Origin: Methylophilaceae bacterium
Lineage (GTDB): Bacteria > Pseudomonadota > Gammaproteobacteria > Burkholderiales > Methylophilaceae
Direction: 5' to 3'
NCBI GenBank assembly: GCA_029244935.1
Contig: JAQWQF010000019.1
Location: forward strand, 1 to 64,000
DNA: 64,000 nucleotides
Shown: piece by piece, positions 54,197 through 64,000 of the stretch
Position numbering within the stretch: the stretch's first letter is position 1
Layout of the letters: every line of letters begins with the position of its first letter
Made by a program: the position numbers and the translations under genes
The notes under the pieces: generated by a model
Told to the model about the DNA's origin: nothing
Seen by the model: only the letters and a program-made list of their open reading frames with translations
The model's database searches: none

Positions 54197-55804
54197 TTAG
54201 CCCTCAGATTTTACATATATATCAGTTGGGCTTATGACAGTAATTTTTTTGGTTGCTGAGATTTTTGGAAAGTCCTTACTAAAATGGAGACCTCGACTTT
54301 CATCTCTTTTAATTGCAGACAGGACAATTAGTTCAGCTACTTGTAAAAGATTACGCAGTTCGATTAGATTATTACTAATTTTAAAATTGGTATAGAACTC
54401 ATCAACCTCGTCACGAAGCATGTTTATTCGATGTAATGCTCTAGCAAGTCTTTTATTGGTTCTAACGATTCCTACGTAATTCCACATAAATCGACGTAAC
54501 TCATTCCATGTGTGAGTAATCAATACCTCCTCATCTGAATCGGTAACCCGACTTTCGTCCCATGACGGCAATAAATATGTTTGATAATTTTTTTCTAAAA
54601 GAATAGCTTTAGTTGCAGTATCTGAAAAAACCAAACATTCCAAAAGCGAGTTGCTTGCTAAGCGATTTGCACCGTGCAGACCCGTATATGCTGCTTCACC
54701 AATTACATAAAGCTGCTCAATATCTGTTTTTGCATCAAGATTTGTCATCACCCCACCGCAGCTATAATGAGCAGCGGGTACAACAGGTATAGGCTCTTTT
54801 GTAATATCAATATTCAAATCTAAACAGCGCTGATAGATAGTAGGAAAACGTTCCAGGAGAAAAGATTTTGGTTTGTGACTAATATCAAGGTAAACACAAT
54901 CCAAACCTCTTTTTTTCATTTCAAAATCAATTGCACGAGCAACAATATCGCGAGGCGCTAGCTCTTTTCTTTGGTCGTAAAGGTGCATAAAGGTATGACC
55001 ATCAGGTAATTTTAAAATACCACCTTCGCCACGAAGTACCTCTGAAATTAAGAACGATTTCGCATGAGGATGAAATAAACAGGTTGGGTGAAATTGAACA
55101 AACTCCATATTAGCTACACGACATCCGGCTCTCCAAGCCATTGCAATTCCATCACCTGTACTTACATCAGGATTAGTAGTGTAGAGATATACTTTACTTG
55201 CTCCACCTGTTGCTAATATAGTAATTTTTGAGGAAAAAGTTAGTATATTTCCTGTTTTATTTTCTAAGACATATGCACCTAAGCAGGAATTTTTATGGTT
55301 AGTTTTTACTTCAATTTTATTGGAAGTAATTAGATCTACCGCAATATGGTCTTCAAAAATAGTAACATTAGGATGCTCCTTGATTTTATTGATTAAAACA
55401 TTCTGAACTGCTCTGCCTGTTGCGTCAGCCACATGCGCAACACGACGATAGGAATGGCCACCTTCTTTTGTGAGGTGAAGGTCATTTTTGATTTGATCTT
55501 TAGTAAAATCTACTCCGATTTCAGCAAGCCATTTGAGTGCTTCTTGACTCCGATTAGCAACAAAAGAGACGACCGCCTCATCACAAAGTCCTGCTCCAGC
55601 TGAAAGGGTGTCATTTATATGCGCGGCTACAGAATCTTCTTCGGAAATTGCGCTTGCTATACCACCTTGTGCCCATTGGCTTGAGCTCACTGATAATTCT
55701 TTTTTGCTAATAATAGCAATTTTTTTATTATCAGCTAGCTTTATTGCTGAACTAAGTCCAGCTAGACCGCTACCTATGATCAGCACATCAAAATTTAACA
55801 TCAT
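54197..55804 (-). CDS. nadB: L-aspartate oxidase
   Basis: LIIGSGLAGLSSAIKLADNK, HSYRRVAHVADATGRAVQ, MEFVQFHPTCLF, GEAAYTGLHGANRLASNSLLECLVF. Confidence 0.97.
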   Translation of the reverse strand: MMLNFDVLIIGSGLAGLSSAIKLADNKKIAIISKKELSVSSSQWAQGGIASAISEEDSVAAHINDTLSAGAGLCDEAVVSFVANRSQEALKWLAEIGVDFTKDQIKNDLHLTKEGGHSYRRVAHVADATGRAVQNVLINKIKEHPNVTIFEDHIAVDLITSNKIEVKTNHKNSCLGAYVLENKTGNILTFSSKITILATGGASKVYLYTTNPDVSTGDGIAMAWRAGCRVANMEFVQFHPTCLFHPHAKSFLISEVLRGEGGILKLPDGHTFMHLYDQRKELAPRDIVARAIDFEMKKRGLDCVYLDISHKPKSFLLERFPTIYQRCLDLNIDITKEPIPVVPAAHYSCGGVMTNLDAKTDIEQLYVIGEAAYTGLHGANRLASNSLLECLVFSDTATKAILLEKNYQTYLLPSWDESRVTDSDEEVLITHTWNELRRFMWNYVGIVRTNKRLARALHRINMLRDEVDEFYTNFKISNNLIELRNLLQVAELIVLSAIKRDESRGLHFSKDFPKISATKKITVISPTDIYVKSEG

Positions 55805-55821
55805 TTTACTTAATTATTTTT

Positions 55822-55850
55822 GGAACTTATTTATTATGTATTAGGTCACG
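55822..55850 (+). promoter_or_regulatory. Candidate sigmaE promoter of rpoE
   Basis: GGAACTT (55822-55828), N17, TCACG; the -35 is the canonical sigmaE hexamer. Confidence 0.55.
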
Positions 55851-55896
55851 TTATTGTATAGATAATGAATGAAACTAACAAAAATTATAAACTTTT

Positions 55897-56601
55897 TTGA
55901 AAGATACCATCATGCAACCATTAAAAATAGTTCAAAGTGCTAACCCGATGTACAATACTGCGATAATGGAAAAAAAAGCTATCACATCAGTTCAAAAGCC
56001 AGTTAACCCTGAGCGTGCTATAGATCAAATTCTTGTTGAAAAAGCACAAAAAGGAGATAAGAAGGCTTTCAGTATATTGGTTGAAAAATATAACAAAAAA
56101 CTGTTTCGTCTTTTGAGTAGGATGGTTAGAGACCAGTCTGAAATAGAGGATATTGTCCAGGATTCTTTTATTAAGGCCTACCGAGCAATAAACAATTTCC
56201 GTGGTGATAGTGCCTTTTATACCTGGTTATATCGAATTGGTATTAATACGGCAAAAAATCATTTGGTTGCTTTAGGAAAGCGTCCCAAGGCAATGGACGA
56301 AGTTGAGATAGAAGACATAGAAAATTTTGAGACTGGAAATGAAATGAGAAATTATGACACTCCAGAGAATACTATGATGAACAAGGAAATTGTTTCTGCT
56401 GTAAGTGAAACAATTGAAATACTCCCAGAAGAACTTAAAGAAGCAATTGCTTTAAGAGAGATGGACGGATTAAGCTATGAAGAAATTGCAGAAATAATGC
56501 AATGCCCAATAGGAACTGTAAGATCGAGAATTTTTAGGGCGAGAGAAGCTATAGCAGAGAAACTAAAACCTTTAATCGAAGAAAGTAACAAACGTTGGTA
56601 A
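55897..56601 (+). CDS. rpoE: RNA polymerase sigma-E factor (start uncertain; ATG at 55912 or 55966 region possible)
   Basis: DQILVEKAQKGDKKAFSILVEKYNKKLFRLLSRMVRDQSEIEDIVQDSFIKAYRAI; followed by rseA-rseB-degP. Confidence 0.94.
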   Translation: MKDTIMQPLKIVQSANPMYNTAIMEKKAITSVQKPVNPERAIDQILVEKAQKGDKKAFSILVEKYNKKLFRLLSRMVRDQSEIEDIVQDSFIKAYRAINNFRGDSAFYTWLYRIGINTAKNHLVALGKRPKAMDEVEIEDIENFETGNEMRNYDTPENTMMNKEIVSAVSETIEILPEELKEAIALREMDGLSYEEIAEIMQCPIGTVRSRIFRAREAIAEKLKPLIEESNKRW

Positions 56602-56616
56602 ATTAGGAAAATTAAA

Positions 56617-57066
56617 ATGACAGAAAAAAACTCATCATTGTTTGACAATGAAATAAATGAAGAAGATATTGAATCTTTAATCACAACTGAGATTAAAAAA
56701 CCCAATATCCGTAATCAATGGCTTTACTATCAAACCATACGCGACGTAGTTCGAGGTGAATATAGTGGCCCAAGAAATTTATCTAAAAAGATTATGGAAG
56801 CAATAGATGAAGAGCCAACTCAAATCAGAGGCTATAGACCAGCAAAAGAGCTTTCTATTAATTTGAATTCATATAACTGGCAATTGGTTTTAGGTTTTTC
56901 TATTTTGTTTGCGGTTGCTTTTGTAGGCTTTAATTCTAAAACTGAAAATACTGTTGCGCCTGTTCAGCTAGTTTATGAGGAAATGCCTACTGAAATCATG
57001 AACGCACATTATGCAAATACATCATCGACGGCCAATTATTTTGTTCAAACAACTTTTGTAGATTAA
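56617..57066 (+). CDS. rseA: Anti-sigma-E factor RseA
   Basis: Short cytoplasmic N-terminus plus one TM segment (LVLGFSILFAVAFVGF); location between rpoE and rseB. Confidence 0.85.
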   Translation: MTEKNSSLFDNEINEEDIESLITTEIKKPNIRNQWLYYQTIRDVVRGEYSGPRNLSKKIMEAIDEEPTQIRGYRPAKELSINLNSYNWQLVLGFSILFAVAFVGFNSKTENTVAPVQLVYEEMPTEIMNAHYANTSSTANYFVQTTFVD

Positions 57067-58017
57067 ATGATAAAGTATTTTAGCCTGATTTTATTTCTTC
57101 TAACTTCGGTTAAAACACCTCTGTTAGCTGAACAGAATCCATGGGAAATAATTGAGAAATGTCAAAAAGCTAGCCAAAATCTTAATTATAAGGGTATTTA
57201 TATATCTCAGCATGGACATGACTTAAAGTCTGTCGAAATTACTCATGTTCTTCATGGGAGTGAGCAATTTACCAGAATTAATTTATTGGATGGCAATGCC
57301 GACGAGGTTTTATCCCAGGGTAAAAATGTTGTGATTTATCATAAGCAAGATAATAATGTTGTGATTCAAAAAAGAGAGCAACAACATTTTTTCCCTGCTA
57401 TTTTTCCTGGTGACATTAGTGAAATCAAAAAGTATTATTTACTAAGTTTTGGAATGTCAGAGAGAGTTGCAGGACGAATGACCCAAAGAGTTAATTTAAC
57501 TCCTACAGACGGCTTTAGGTATGCTTATAATTTTTGGTTGGACCAGGAAACATTACTTCCTCTTAAGATGATTATTAGCAATCTTGATAAAAATATTTTA
57601 GAGCAATCTGCTTTTAATAAAATTCAATTTAATAAAGTAACTGATCTTAAATGGTTTACTCCAACTTTGGATGATTCAAAAAAATATCATATTGATGAAA
57701 ATATTACCAAGGAAATAAATATTAACCGATTTTGGAGGGCTAAAAATATCCCACCAGGATTCAAGGAAGTAAATTTTATAGTATCAAAAATGCCAGATAT
57801 AAACTTGGTTGGTAATCATTCGATATATACAGATGGTCTTTCTTATATTTCGTTATTTGTACAGCCGGTTCGTAAGGGCCAAAAACCGAAAGTAGGAGAT
57901 CTTAGTTTTAATTCAACTAATGTATCAGCTCGATATTATAGAGGATATCAAATTATGGCAGTTGGTTCGGTTCCTCTTAAAGCAGTAAAAACCTTAATCG
58001 ATTCAGTAGAATTTTAA
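57067..58017 (+). CDS. rseB: Sigma-E regulatory protein RseB/MucB
   Basis: Signal peptide; NLNYKGIYISQHGHDLKSVEITHVLHGSEQFTRINLLDG. Confidence 0.92.
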   Translation: MIKYFSLILFLLTSVKTPLLAEQNPWEIIEKCQKASQNLNYKGIYISQHGHDLKSVEITHVLHGSEQFTRINLLDGNADEVLSQGKNVVIYHKQDNNVVIQKREQQHFFPAIFPGDISEIKKYYLLSFGMSERVAGRMTQRVNLTPTDGFRYAYNFWLDQETLLPLKMIISNLDKNILEQSAFNKIQFNKVTDLKWFTPTLDDSKKYHIDENITKEININRFWRAKNIPPGFKEVNFIVSKMPDINLVGNHSIYTDGLSYISLFVQPVRKGQKPKVGDLSFNSTNVSARYYRGYQIMAVGSVPLKAVKTLIDSVEF

Positions 58018-58077
58018 TTTTATTTTATAATTAAGCTCTTTACTCAAAATTAAAACTTAAATTAGGAAACATAAATA

Positions 58078-59481
58078 ATGATAAATAAATTACGGATATT
58101 TTTTATTTTTATAATAGTTTGTCTTAACTCAGCTTTTGCTGTTGAGCTTCCAGATTTTGCCGTTCTAGCTGAAGAGCAAGGCAGTAAAGTAGTTAATATT
58201 AGCGCCTCAAAAGAAGTTGTATCCAATTATCATGGTGGTCCCTCTGTACAAGACGAAAGAATGCAAGAATTCTTTAAGAGATTTGGAATACCTGGCTTAC
58301 CAGGAATGCCTCCTAGCGGTCATGGTAGTCAGCCACCAGAAAAGCAAAGTGCGACTGGTTCAGGATTTATTATTGATACTAAGGGCTTCGTAATTACAAA
58401 TGCACATGTTGTAGCAGATGCAGATTTAGTAACTGTAAAACTAGCCGATAAACGTGAATTTGAAGCAAAAATTTTGGGTGTTGATCGAAGAACTGATGTT
58501 GCTTTACTTAAAATCAAGGCATCTAATTTACCAGCCGTAAAATTTGGAGATCCAGAAAAAGTTAAAGTAGGTCAATGGGTTGCTGCCATTGGGTCTCCTT
58601 TTGGTCTTGAAAATACTATGACAGTAGGAGTTGTTAGCGCAAAAGGTCGAGCTTTACCTCAAGAAACTTTTGTGCCTTTTATTCAAACAGATGTTGCAAT
58701 TAATCCTGGCAATTCTGGAGGGCCATTATTTAATACAGAAGGGGAGGTTATAGGGATTAATTCTCAAATTTATAGTAGAACAGGAGGTTATATGGGCCTG
58801 TCTTTTGCAATACCTATTGACGTTGCGATAAATGTAGCTGAGCAACTAAAATTAAATGGTAAGGTAATTAGAGGTTGGTTAGGTATAGCTATACAAGAAA
58901 TTACTAAAGAATTATCTGAATCTTTCAAAATGGAAGATACAAAAGGGGCTCTAATTGCAAATGTAGAAAAAGGCTCCCCAGCAGAAAAAGGGGGATTATT
59001 ATCAGGAGATATTATTTTAAGATTTAATAAAAATGTGATCGTTGTTTCATCTGATCTTCCTAAATATGTTGGCACGACAAAACCCTTTACAAAAGTACCC
59101 GTTGAAATTCAAAGAGATGGAAAAAAAATAGTATTAAATCTTGCAGTAGGTCAAATGCCAACTGATGCGAGGATAGCTAAAAAAAATAAAAATGATTCTA
59201 AAAAGGTTAATCGTATTGGGCTTGCATTAAAACAACTTAGTCCCGACGATATGAAAAAGATTAACGGCAGGAACGGGCTATTAGTTTTATCTACTCAGGG
59301 TAAATCAATAGCTGCCGGCATTAGACCCGGTGATGTTATTCTTGCTCTAAATAATTCTGCTGTTAAAACTGTTGCATCATTTAATCAAAAATTAAGAAGG
59401 ATCCCAAAAGGAAAACTTATTGCATTACTTATATATAGAAAAGGTGACACGCTATATGTCCCTATTCGCATTACAGATTAA
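58078..59481 (+). CDS. degP: Periplasmic serine protease, DegP/MucD (Do family)
   Basis: Trypsin-like triad (TNAHVV, DVALLK, NPGNSGGPL) and two PDZ domains. Confidence 0.95.
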   Translation: MINKLRIFFIFIIVCLNSAFAVELPDFAVLAEEQGSKVVNISASKEVVSNYHGGPSVQDERMQEFFKRFGIPGLPGMPPSGHGSQPPEKQSATGSGFIIDTKGFVITNAHVVADADLVTVKLADKREFEAKILGVDRRTDVALLKIKASNLPAVKFGDPEKVKVGQWVAAIGSPFGLENTMTVGVVSAKGRALPQETFVPFIQTDVAINPGNSGGPLFNTEGEVIGINSQIYSRTGGYMGLSFAIPIDVAINVAEQLKLNGKVIRGWLGIAIQEITKELSESFKMEDTKGALIANVEKGSPAEKGGLLSGDIILRFNKNVIVVSSDLPKYVGTTKPFTKVPVEIQRDGKKIVLNLAVGQMPTDARIAKKNKNDSKKVNRIGLALKQLSPDDMKKINGRNGLLVLSTQGKSIAAGIRPGDVILALNNSAVKTVASFNQKLRRIPKGKLIALLIYRKGDTLYVPIRITD

Positions 59482-59526
59482 ATTTATTCTTCATGTTTTA
59501 AGTCAATAAGGTAAAATCATTTCTTT

Positions 59527-59551
59527 GTAAAGGCGCCCATAGCGCCTTTAC
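59527..59551 (+). terminator. Strong hairpin between degP and lepA, probable terminator
   Basis: Perfect 10-bp stem GTAAAGGCGC-CCATA-GCGCCTTTAC; the U-tract is weak (CTATTTCT). Confidence 0.6.
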
Positions 59552-59586
59552 CTATTTCTAATATTTGATTCGGGCACCAAATTTAA

Positions 59587-61377
59587 ATGAATAACATCAG
59601 AAACTTTTCTATTATTGCTCATATTGATCATGGTAAATCAACCTTAGCTGATCGTATTATTCAATTTTGTGGCGGTCTTCAGGATCGTGAAATGGAAGCT
59701 CAGGTGCTTGACTCTATGGATTTGGAGCGAGAACGTGGAATTACGATCAAAGCCCAAACTGTAACTCTTAAATATATCTCTCTTGATGCCGAGGAGTATA
59801 TATTTAATATAATTGATACTCCTGGTCACGTGGATTTTACATATGAAGTTAGCCGATCTTTATCTGCCTGCGAGGGAGGGGTTCTTGTAGTAGATGCTTC
59901 ACAAGGAGTCGAGGCTCAAACAGTCGCAAATTGTTACACCGCTTTAGATCAAAATGTTGAAGTATTTCCTGTCCTAAATAAAATTGATTTAGCATCTGCT
60001 GAAACTGATCGTGTTAAGAAGGAAATAGAGGACGTAATTGGTATTGATGCTAGTGATTCAATTTTATGTTCAGCTAAAACAGGGTTAGGAATCCAAGATA
60101 TTTTAGAGCAGGTTGTTAAGAAAATTCCTGCTCCTCTGGGCGACATAAAAAAACCTTTAAAAGCTTTAATAATTGATGCATGGTTTGATAATTATGTTGG
60201 AGTAGTTATGTTAGTCCGCATAGTTGATGGTGAAATTAAGCCAAAAGACAAAATTCATTTGATGGCAACTAAGGACGAACATCTTTGTGAGCAGGTGGGG
60301 GTCTTTACACCAAAATCCCATGTAAGACAGTCTTTACAGGCAGGGGAAGTAGGTTTTGTAGTTGCAGGCATTAAAGAACTAGCGAGTGCAAAAGTGGGGG
60401 ATACGGTTACCTTAGTTAAGAATAAAGCAAAAGAGCCGCTACCGGGCTTTAAAGAAATAAAGCCTCAAGTTTTCGCAGGACTCTACCCGGTTGAATCGAA
60501 TCAGTTTGATGGGTTGAGAACCGCGTTCGAGAAGTTACAGTTAAATGACTCTTCTTTATCATTTGAACCTGAAAATTCTACTGCCCTTGGGTATGGTTTT
60601 CGTTGTGGATTCCTTGGTTTACTTCATATGGATATTGTTCAAGAACGACTTGAACGTGAGTATGAGATGGAACTTATTACAACCGCTCCCACAGTAATTT
60701 ATGAGTTGCTACTAAAGAATGCTGAAACAGAAATGATTGAGAACCCTTCCCGACTTCCTGATCTTTCAACAATACAGGAAATTAGGGAGCCTATTATTAA
60801 TCTTAACGTATTAATGCCACATGATTATGTTGGGCCTGTTATGACCTTGGTAAATTCTAAACGAGGCATACAAAAAAATATGCAGTATTTAGGAAGACAA
60901 GTAATGATTAGCTACGAAATTCCACTTAGTGAGGTAGTTCTTGATTTCTTTGATAGGCTTAAGTCTGTATCAAGAGGCTATGCCTCAATGGATTATGATT
61001 TTTTAGAGTTTAGAGCAGCAGATTTAGTGAAGCTAGATATTATGGTTAACGGTGAACGCGTAGATGCATTATCATTAATTGTACATCGATCTAATAGCTT
61101 ATTACGTGGAAAAGACTTGGTGACAAAGATGCGCCAATTAATTCCAAGGCAGATGTTTGATGTCGCTATACAGTCAGCGATTGGTGCTAATATTATCGCA
61201 AGAGAGACAGTCAAAGCTATGCGGAAAAATGTTACAGCTAAGTGCTATGGTGGTGACGTAAGTAGAAAAAAGAAATTATTGAGTAAACAAAAAGAAGGGA
61301 AAAAAAGAATGAAACAAGTTGGTAATGTAGAAATTCCTCAAGAAGCATTCTTAGCAATCTTACAGGTAGATGAATAG
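59587..61377 (+). CDS. lepA: Elongation factor 4 (LepA)
   Basis: [23 protein letters not shown], full translational GTPase, 596 aa. Confidence 0.98.
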   Translation: MNNIRNFSIIAHIDHGKSTLADRIIQFCGGLQDREMEAQVLDSMDLERERGITIKAQTVTLKYISLDAEEYIFNIIDTPGHVDFTYEVSRSLSACEGGVLVVDASQGVEAQTVANCYTALDQNVEVFPVLNKIDLASAETDRVKKEIEDVIGIDASDSILCSAKTGLGIQDILEQVVKKIPAPLGDIKKPLKALIIDAWFDNYVGVVMLVRIVDGEIKPKDKIHLMATKDEHLCEQVGVFTPKSHVRQSLQAGEVGFVVAGIKELASAKVGDTVTLVKNKAKEPLPGFKEIKPQVFAGLYPVESNQFDGLRTAFEKLQLNDSSLSFEPENSTALGYGFRCGFLGLLHMDIVQERLEREYEMELITTAPTVIYELLLKNAETEMIENPSRLPDLSTIQEIREPIINLNVLMPHDYVGPVMTLVNSKRGIQKNMQYLGRQVMISYEIPLSEVVLDFFDRLKSVSRGYASMDYDFLEFRAADLVKLDIMVNGERVDALSLIVHRSNSLLRGKDLVTKMRQLIPRQMFDVAIQSAIGANIIARETVKAMRKNVTAKCYGGDVSRKKKLLSKQKEGKKRMKQVGNVEIPQEAFLAILQVDE

Positions 61378-62151
61378 ATGATAGCTGAGATACTATCTTC
61401 ACTTGCTACGTACTTTGAACATATATTAATGGCTGTTACTTTTTTAACAGGCCTCATCTCATTTTTAGATTTAGCCTTTTTAAAATCCAAAAGAAAGCCA
61501 GGAAAAAAAGAAGGGAAGATAGTAGAGCATGCTAAAAGTTTTTTCCCTGTCCTATTAGCCGTATTTGTTATTCGTTCATTTATAGTTGAGCCTTTTAAGA
61601 TTCCTTCTGATTCAATGATGCCAACCTTAATCAACGGTGATTTTATTGCCGTAAATAAATTTAGTTATGGCCTTCGGCTTCCTGTTTTTCATAAAACATT
61701 AATTAAAATTGGTGGTCCAGATAGAGGGGACGTGATCGTATTTCGTTTCCCAGATAATCCAAAAATAAATTATATTAAAAGATTAATTGGGTTACCTGGT
61801 GATGAGGTTCGCTACAAAAATAAACAACTTTATATAAATGGAAAAGCAATAAAAAAAGAATTTAAATCAGATTATCTTTATGATTCGACATTCGGATTAA
61901 AGAATGCAAAACTATACAATGAATCTTTTGGATCTGAGGATCATAGAATTATGACTATGGATATTTATCCTTCTCAGGATGAAACATTTAATGTGCCCCC
62001 TGGCCATTATATGGCAATGGGTGACAATCGCGATAACTCTTCTGATAGTCGCGTATGGGGGTTTGTCCCTGACAAGTATTTGGTGGGAAAAGCATTTGGT
62101 ATTTGGTTTAACTGGTCGGAGCCGAGCCGTATTGGGCAATCGATTAAATAA
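61378..62151 (+). CDS. lepB: Signal peptidase I
   Basis: IPSDSMMPTL, RGDVIVFRFP, IKRLIGLPGDEV, MGDNRDNSSDSR. Confidence 0.97.
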   Translation: MIAEILSSLATYFEHILMAVTFLTGLISFLDLAFLKSKRKPGKKEGKIVEHAKSFFPVLLAVFVIRSFIVEPFKIPSDSMMPTLINGDFIAVNKFSYGLRLPVFHKTLIKIGGPDRGDVIVFRFPDNPKINYIKRLIGLPGDEVRYKNKQLYINGKAIKKEFKSDYLYDSTFGLKNAKLYNESFGSEDHRIMTMDIYPSQDETFNVPPGHYMAMGDNRDNSSDSRVWGFVPDKYLVGKAFGIWFNWSEPSRIGQSIK

Positions 62152-62154
62152 ATT

Positions 62155-62847
62155 ATGACCAGCACATCACAACTTTATCAATTTGAAAATTTGCTTAAGT
62201 ATGAATTTAAGAATAAATCCTTACTTGAATTAGCATTAACTCATCGGAGCTTTAAAGGAAAAAATAATGAGCGTTTAGAGTTTTTAGGTGACAGTATTCT
62301 AAATTTTGTTGTGGCAGAATTATTATTCCAGAAGTTTCCTATGTCAGTTGAGGGAGATTTGAGTCGATTAAGGTCAGAGCTAGTAAAGGCTTCAACGTTA
62401 AGTGAAATTGGAATTGAAATTAATGTGGGTAGTTTTATTAGATTAGGAGAAGGAGAATTAAAAAGTGCTGGCTGGCGAAGACCATCAATTTTAGCTGATA
62501 CAGTTGAAGCTATAATTGGGGCGATTTTCATTGATAGCGGTATAAATGAAGCGCAATCAATTATTAAAAGATGGCTGGATAATCGAATTGAAATGATTGA
62601 CCCAAATAAAATAAAAAAAGATGCTAAGTCATTGCTTCAAGAATTCTTACAATCTAAGAAGATAGAGCTACCTAAATACGAAGTTGGCTCAATTGAAGGT
62701 GAGGCTCATTCACAAAATTTTATTGTTCAATGTCATATTCCTGCATTAGACATTAATGTTAAAGGAGATGGGGATAGTAGAAAAAATGCTGAGCAGACAG
62801 CAGCAAAAAATGCGCTAATTGCTTTAGGAAAACAAAACGATTTATGA
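62155..62847 (+). CDS. rnc: Ribonuclease III
   Basis: NERLEFLGDSILNFVVAE; C-terminal dsRBD. Confidence 0.97.
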   Translation: MTSTSQLYQFENLLKYEFKNKSLLELALTHRSFKGKNNERLEFLGDSILNFVVAELLFQKFPMSVEGDLSRLRSELVKASTLSEIGIEINVGSFIRLGEGELKSAGWRRPSILADTVEAIIGAIFIDSGINEAQSIIKRWLDNRIEMIDPNKIKKDAKSLLQEFLQSKKIELPKYEVGSIEGEAHSQNFIVQCHIPALDINVKGDGDSRKNAEQTAAKNALIALGKQNDL

Positions 62848-63737
62848 GTGAAAACACCAAAGAAAGACGATGTGGAACTATCGCTATTGTTGGTCAGCCA
62901 AATGTTGGTAAGTCGACGTTACTAAATTATTTTGTTGGTACTAAGTTAAGCATTACATCTAAAAAAGCTCAAACGACACGTTATCAGCTCTTAGGTATTC
63001 ATTCAGCTGAAGATACCCAATTCATTTTTGTAGACACTCCGGGCTATCAATTAAAATATCTCAATACTATGAATCGAGGTTTAAATAAAACAGTTTTACA
63101 TGCACTTCGTGAAGTAGATTTAGTTTTGTTTTTAATAGAACCAGGCCTAATGGACAAAATTGATGAAAAAATATTAAGTATGATCTCAGCTGATACTCCT
63201 ATTGTTTTAGTAATCAATAAAGTAGATTTAATGAAAGATAAAGAAAAACTTTTAGGGCTAATAAAGACTTTTGATGCGCTTGAGCGTTTTGAACTCATTG
63301 TACCTACAAGTGTTAAGAAGAAAAGTAATCTAATAGAACTCTTACACTCTTTAAGGTCTTTCTTGCCTATTCAGGACTTTATTTATGAGACGGATGAGAT
63401 TACTGATAAGAATGAGCGGTTTTTAGCTTCAGAAATTATCCGTGAAAAAGTTTTTCGATTAACAGGCCAAGAGTTGCCATATTCAATTGCTATTGAAATT
63501 GAAAAATTCGAGCAAGAGGGAGATACTCGTAGAATTTTTGCTGCCATCATTGTAGATCGTGAATCACATAAACCAATGATTATTGGAAAAAAAGGTTCCC
63601 GTTTAAAAGAAATTTCTATGAGCTCACGACTGGATATGGAGAGATTATTTGGAGGAAAGGTATGGCTAGAAACTTGGGTTAAAGTTAAAAAAGGCTGGGC
63701 CGATGATCAAAGGGCACTTAAGTCCCTAGGACTTTAG
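62844..63737 (+). CDS. era: GTPase Era
   Basis: AIVGQPNVGKSTLLNYFVG, DTPGYQ, KH domain MIIGKKGSRLKEI. Confidence 0.97.
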   Translation: MSENTKERRCGTIAIVGQPNVGKSTLLNYFVGTKLSITSKKAQTTRYQLLGIHSAEDTQFIFVDTPGYQLKYLNTMNRGLNKTVLHALREVDLVLFLIEPGLMDKIDEKILSMISADTPIVLVINKVDLMKDKEKLLGLIKTFDALERFELIVPTSVKKKSNLIELLHSLRSFLPIQDFIYETDEITDKNERFLASEIIREKVFRLTGQELPYSIAIEIEKFEQEGDTRRIFAAIIVDRESHKPMIIGKKGSRLKEISMSSRLDMERLFGGKVWLETWVKVKKGWADDQRALKSLGL

Positions 63738-63741
63738 TTTT

Positions 63742-64000
63742 ATGGCACGCCAATCAACAAAAAAAGAAAATGAAATTGTCTATATATTACACACTTACCC
63801 ATTCAAAGAAACAAGTCTTATTATTGAAATTTTTTCCAAGGTGCATGGACGTATTTCTATAGTAGCAAAAGGCGCACGACGACCTCGATCTCTTGTTAGA
63901 GGAATGTTGCAATCCTTTCAATCATTGCAAGCCACTTGGTCTGGGCAAGGTGAAATGAAAACACTACATTCTATTGATTGGTGTGATGCACTTTTGCAGA
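63742..64000 (+). CDS. recO: DNA repair protein RecO, truncated by window end
   Basis: My translation from ATG 63742: MARQSTKKENEIVYILHTYPFKETSLIIEIFSKVHGRISIVAKGARRPRSLVRGMLQSFQ; follows era. Confidence 0.92.
   Translation, partial: MARQSTKKENEIVYILHTYPFKETSLIIEIFSKVHGRISIVAKGARRPRSLVRGMLQSFQSLQATWSGQGEMKTLHSIDWCDALLQ

Overview
This 64 kb window is a dense, AT-rich bacterial chromosome segment. I read it as betaproteobacterial, probably a small-genome Methylophilales/OM43-like organism; that placement is inferred from gene content and order and was not tested. The content is almost entirely housekeeping: ftsY-ftsE-ftsX-rpoH, grpE-dnaK-dnaJ, edd-eda, hldE-hldD, hemH-hrcA, nadK-recN, fur/bamE-dapB-carAB, greA, yhbY/rlmE-ftsH-folP-glmM, pstSCAB, prfB-lysS, cysE-iscR-(nifS-like)-iscSUA-hscBA-fdx, trmJ, suhB, slyD, nadB, rpoE-rseA-rseB-degP and lepA-lepB-rnc-era-recO. 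I found no tRNA, rRNA, CRISPR array, prophage or transposon, and no clear novel multigene system. The most notable signals are regulatory and readable from sequence: (1) a near-perfect CIRCE (HrcA) operator overlapping a promoter just upstream of rpoH; (2) a 24/25 match to the IscR type-1 site upstream of iscR; (3) PHO boxes upstream of pstS and of an uncharacterised small outer-membrane beta-barrel gene; (4) the prfB +1 programmed frameshift, which the ORF track misses; (5) candidate sigma32 and sigmaE promoters at grpE and rpoE; (6) several intergenic hairpins. Protein-level oddities include a long charged tail on BamE, pentapeptide repeats in FtsY, a second cysteine desulfurase in the isc operon and an orphan glycosyltransferase-like gene.
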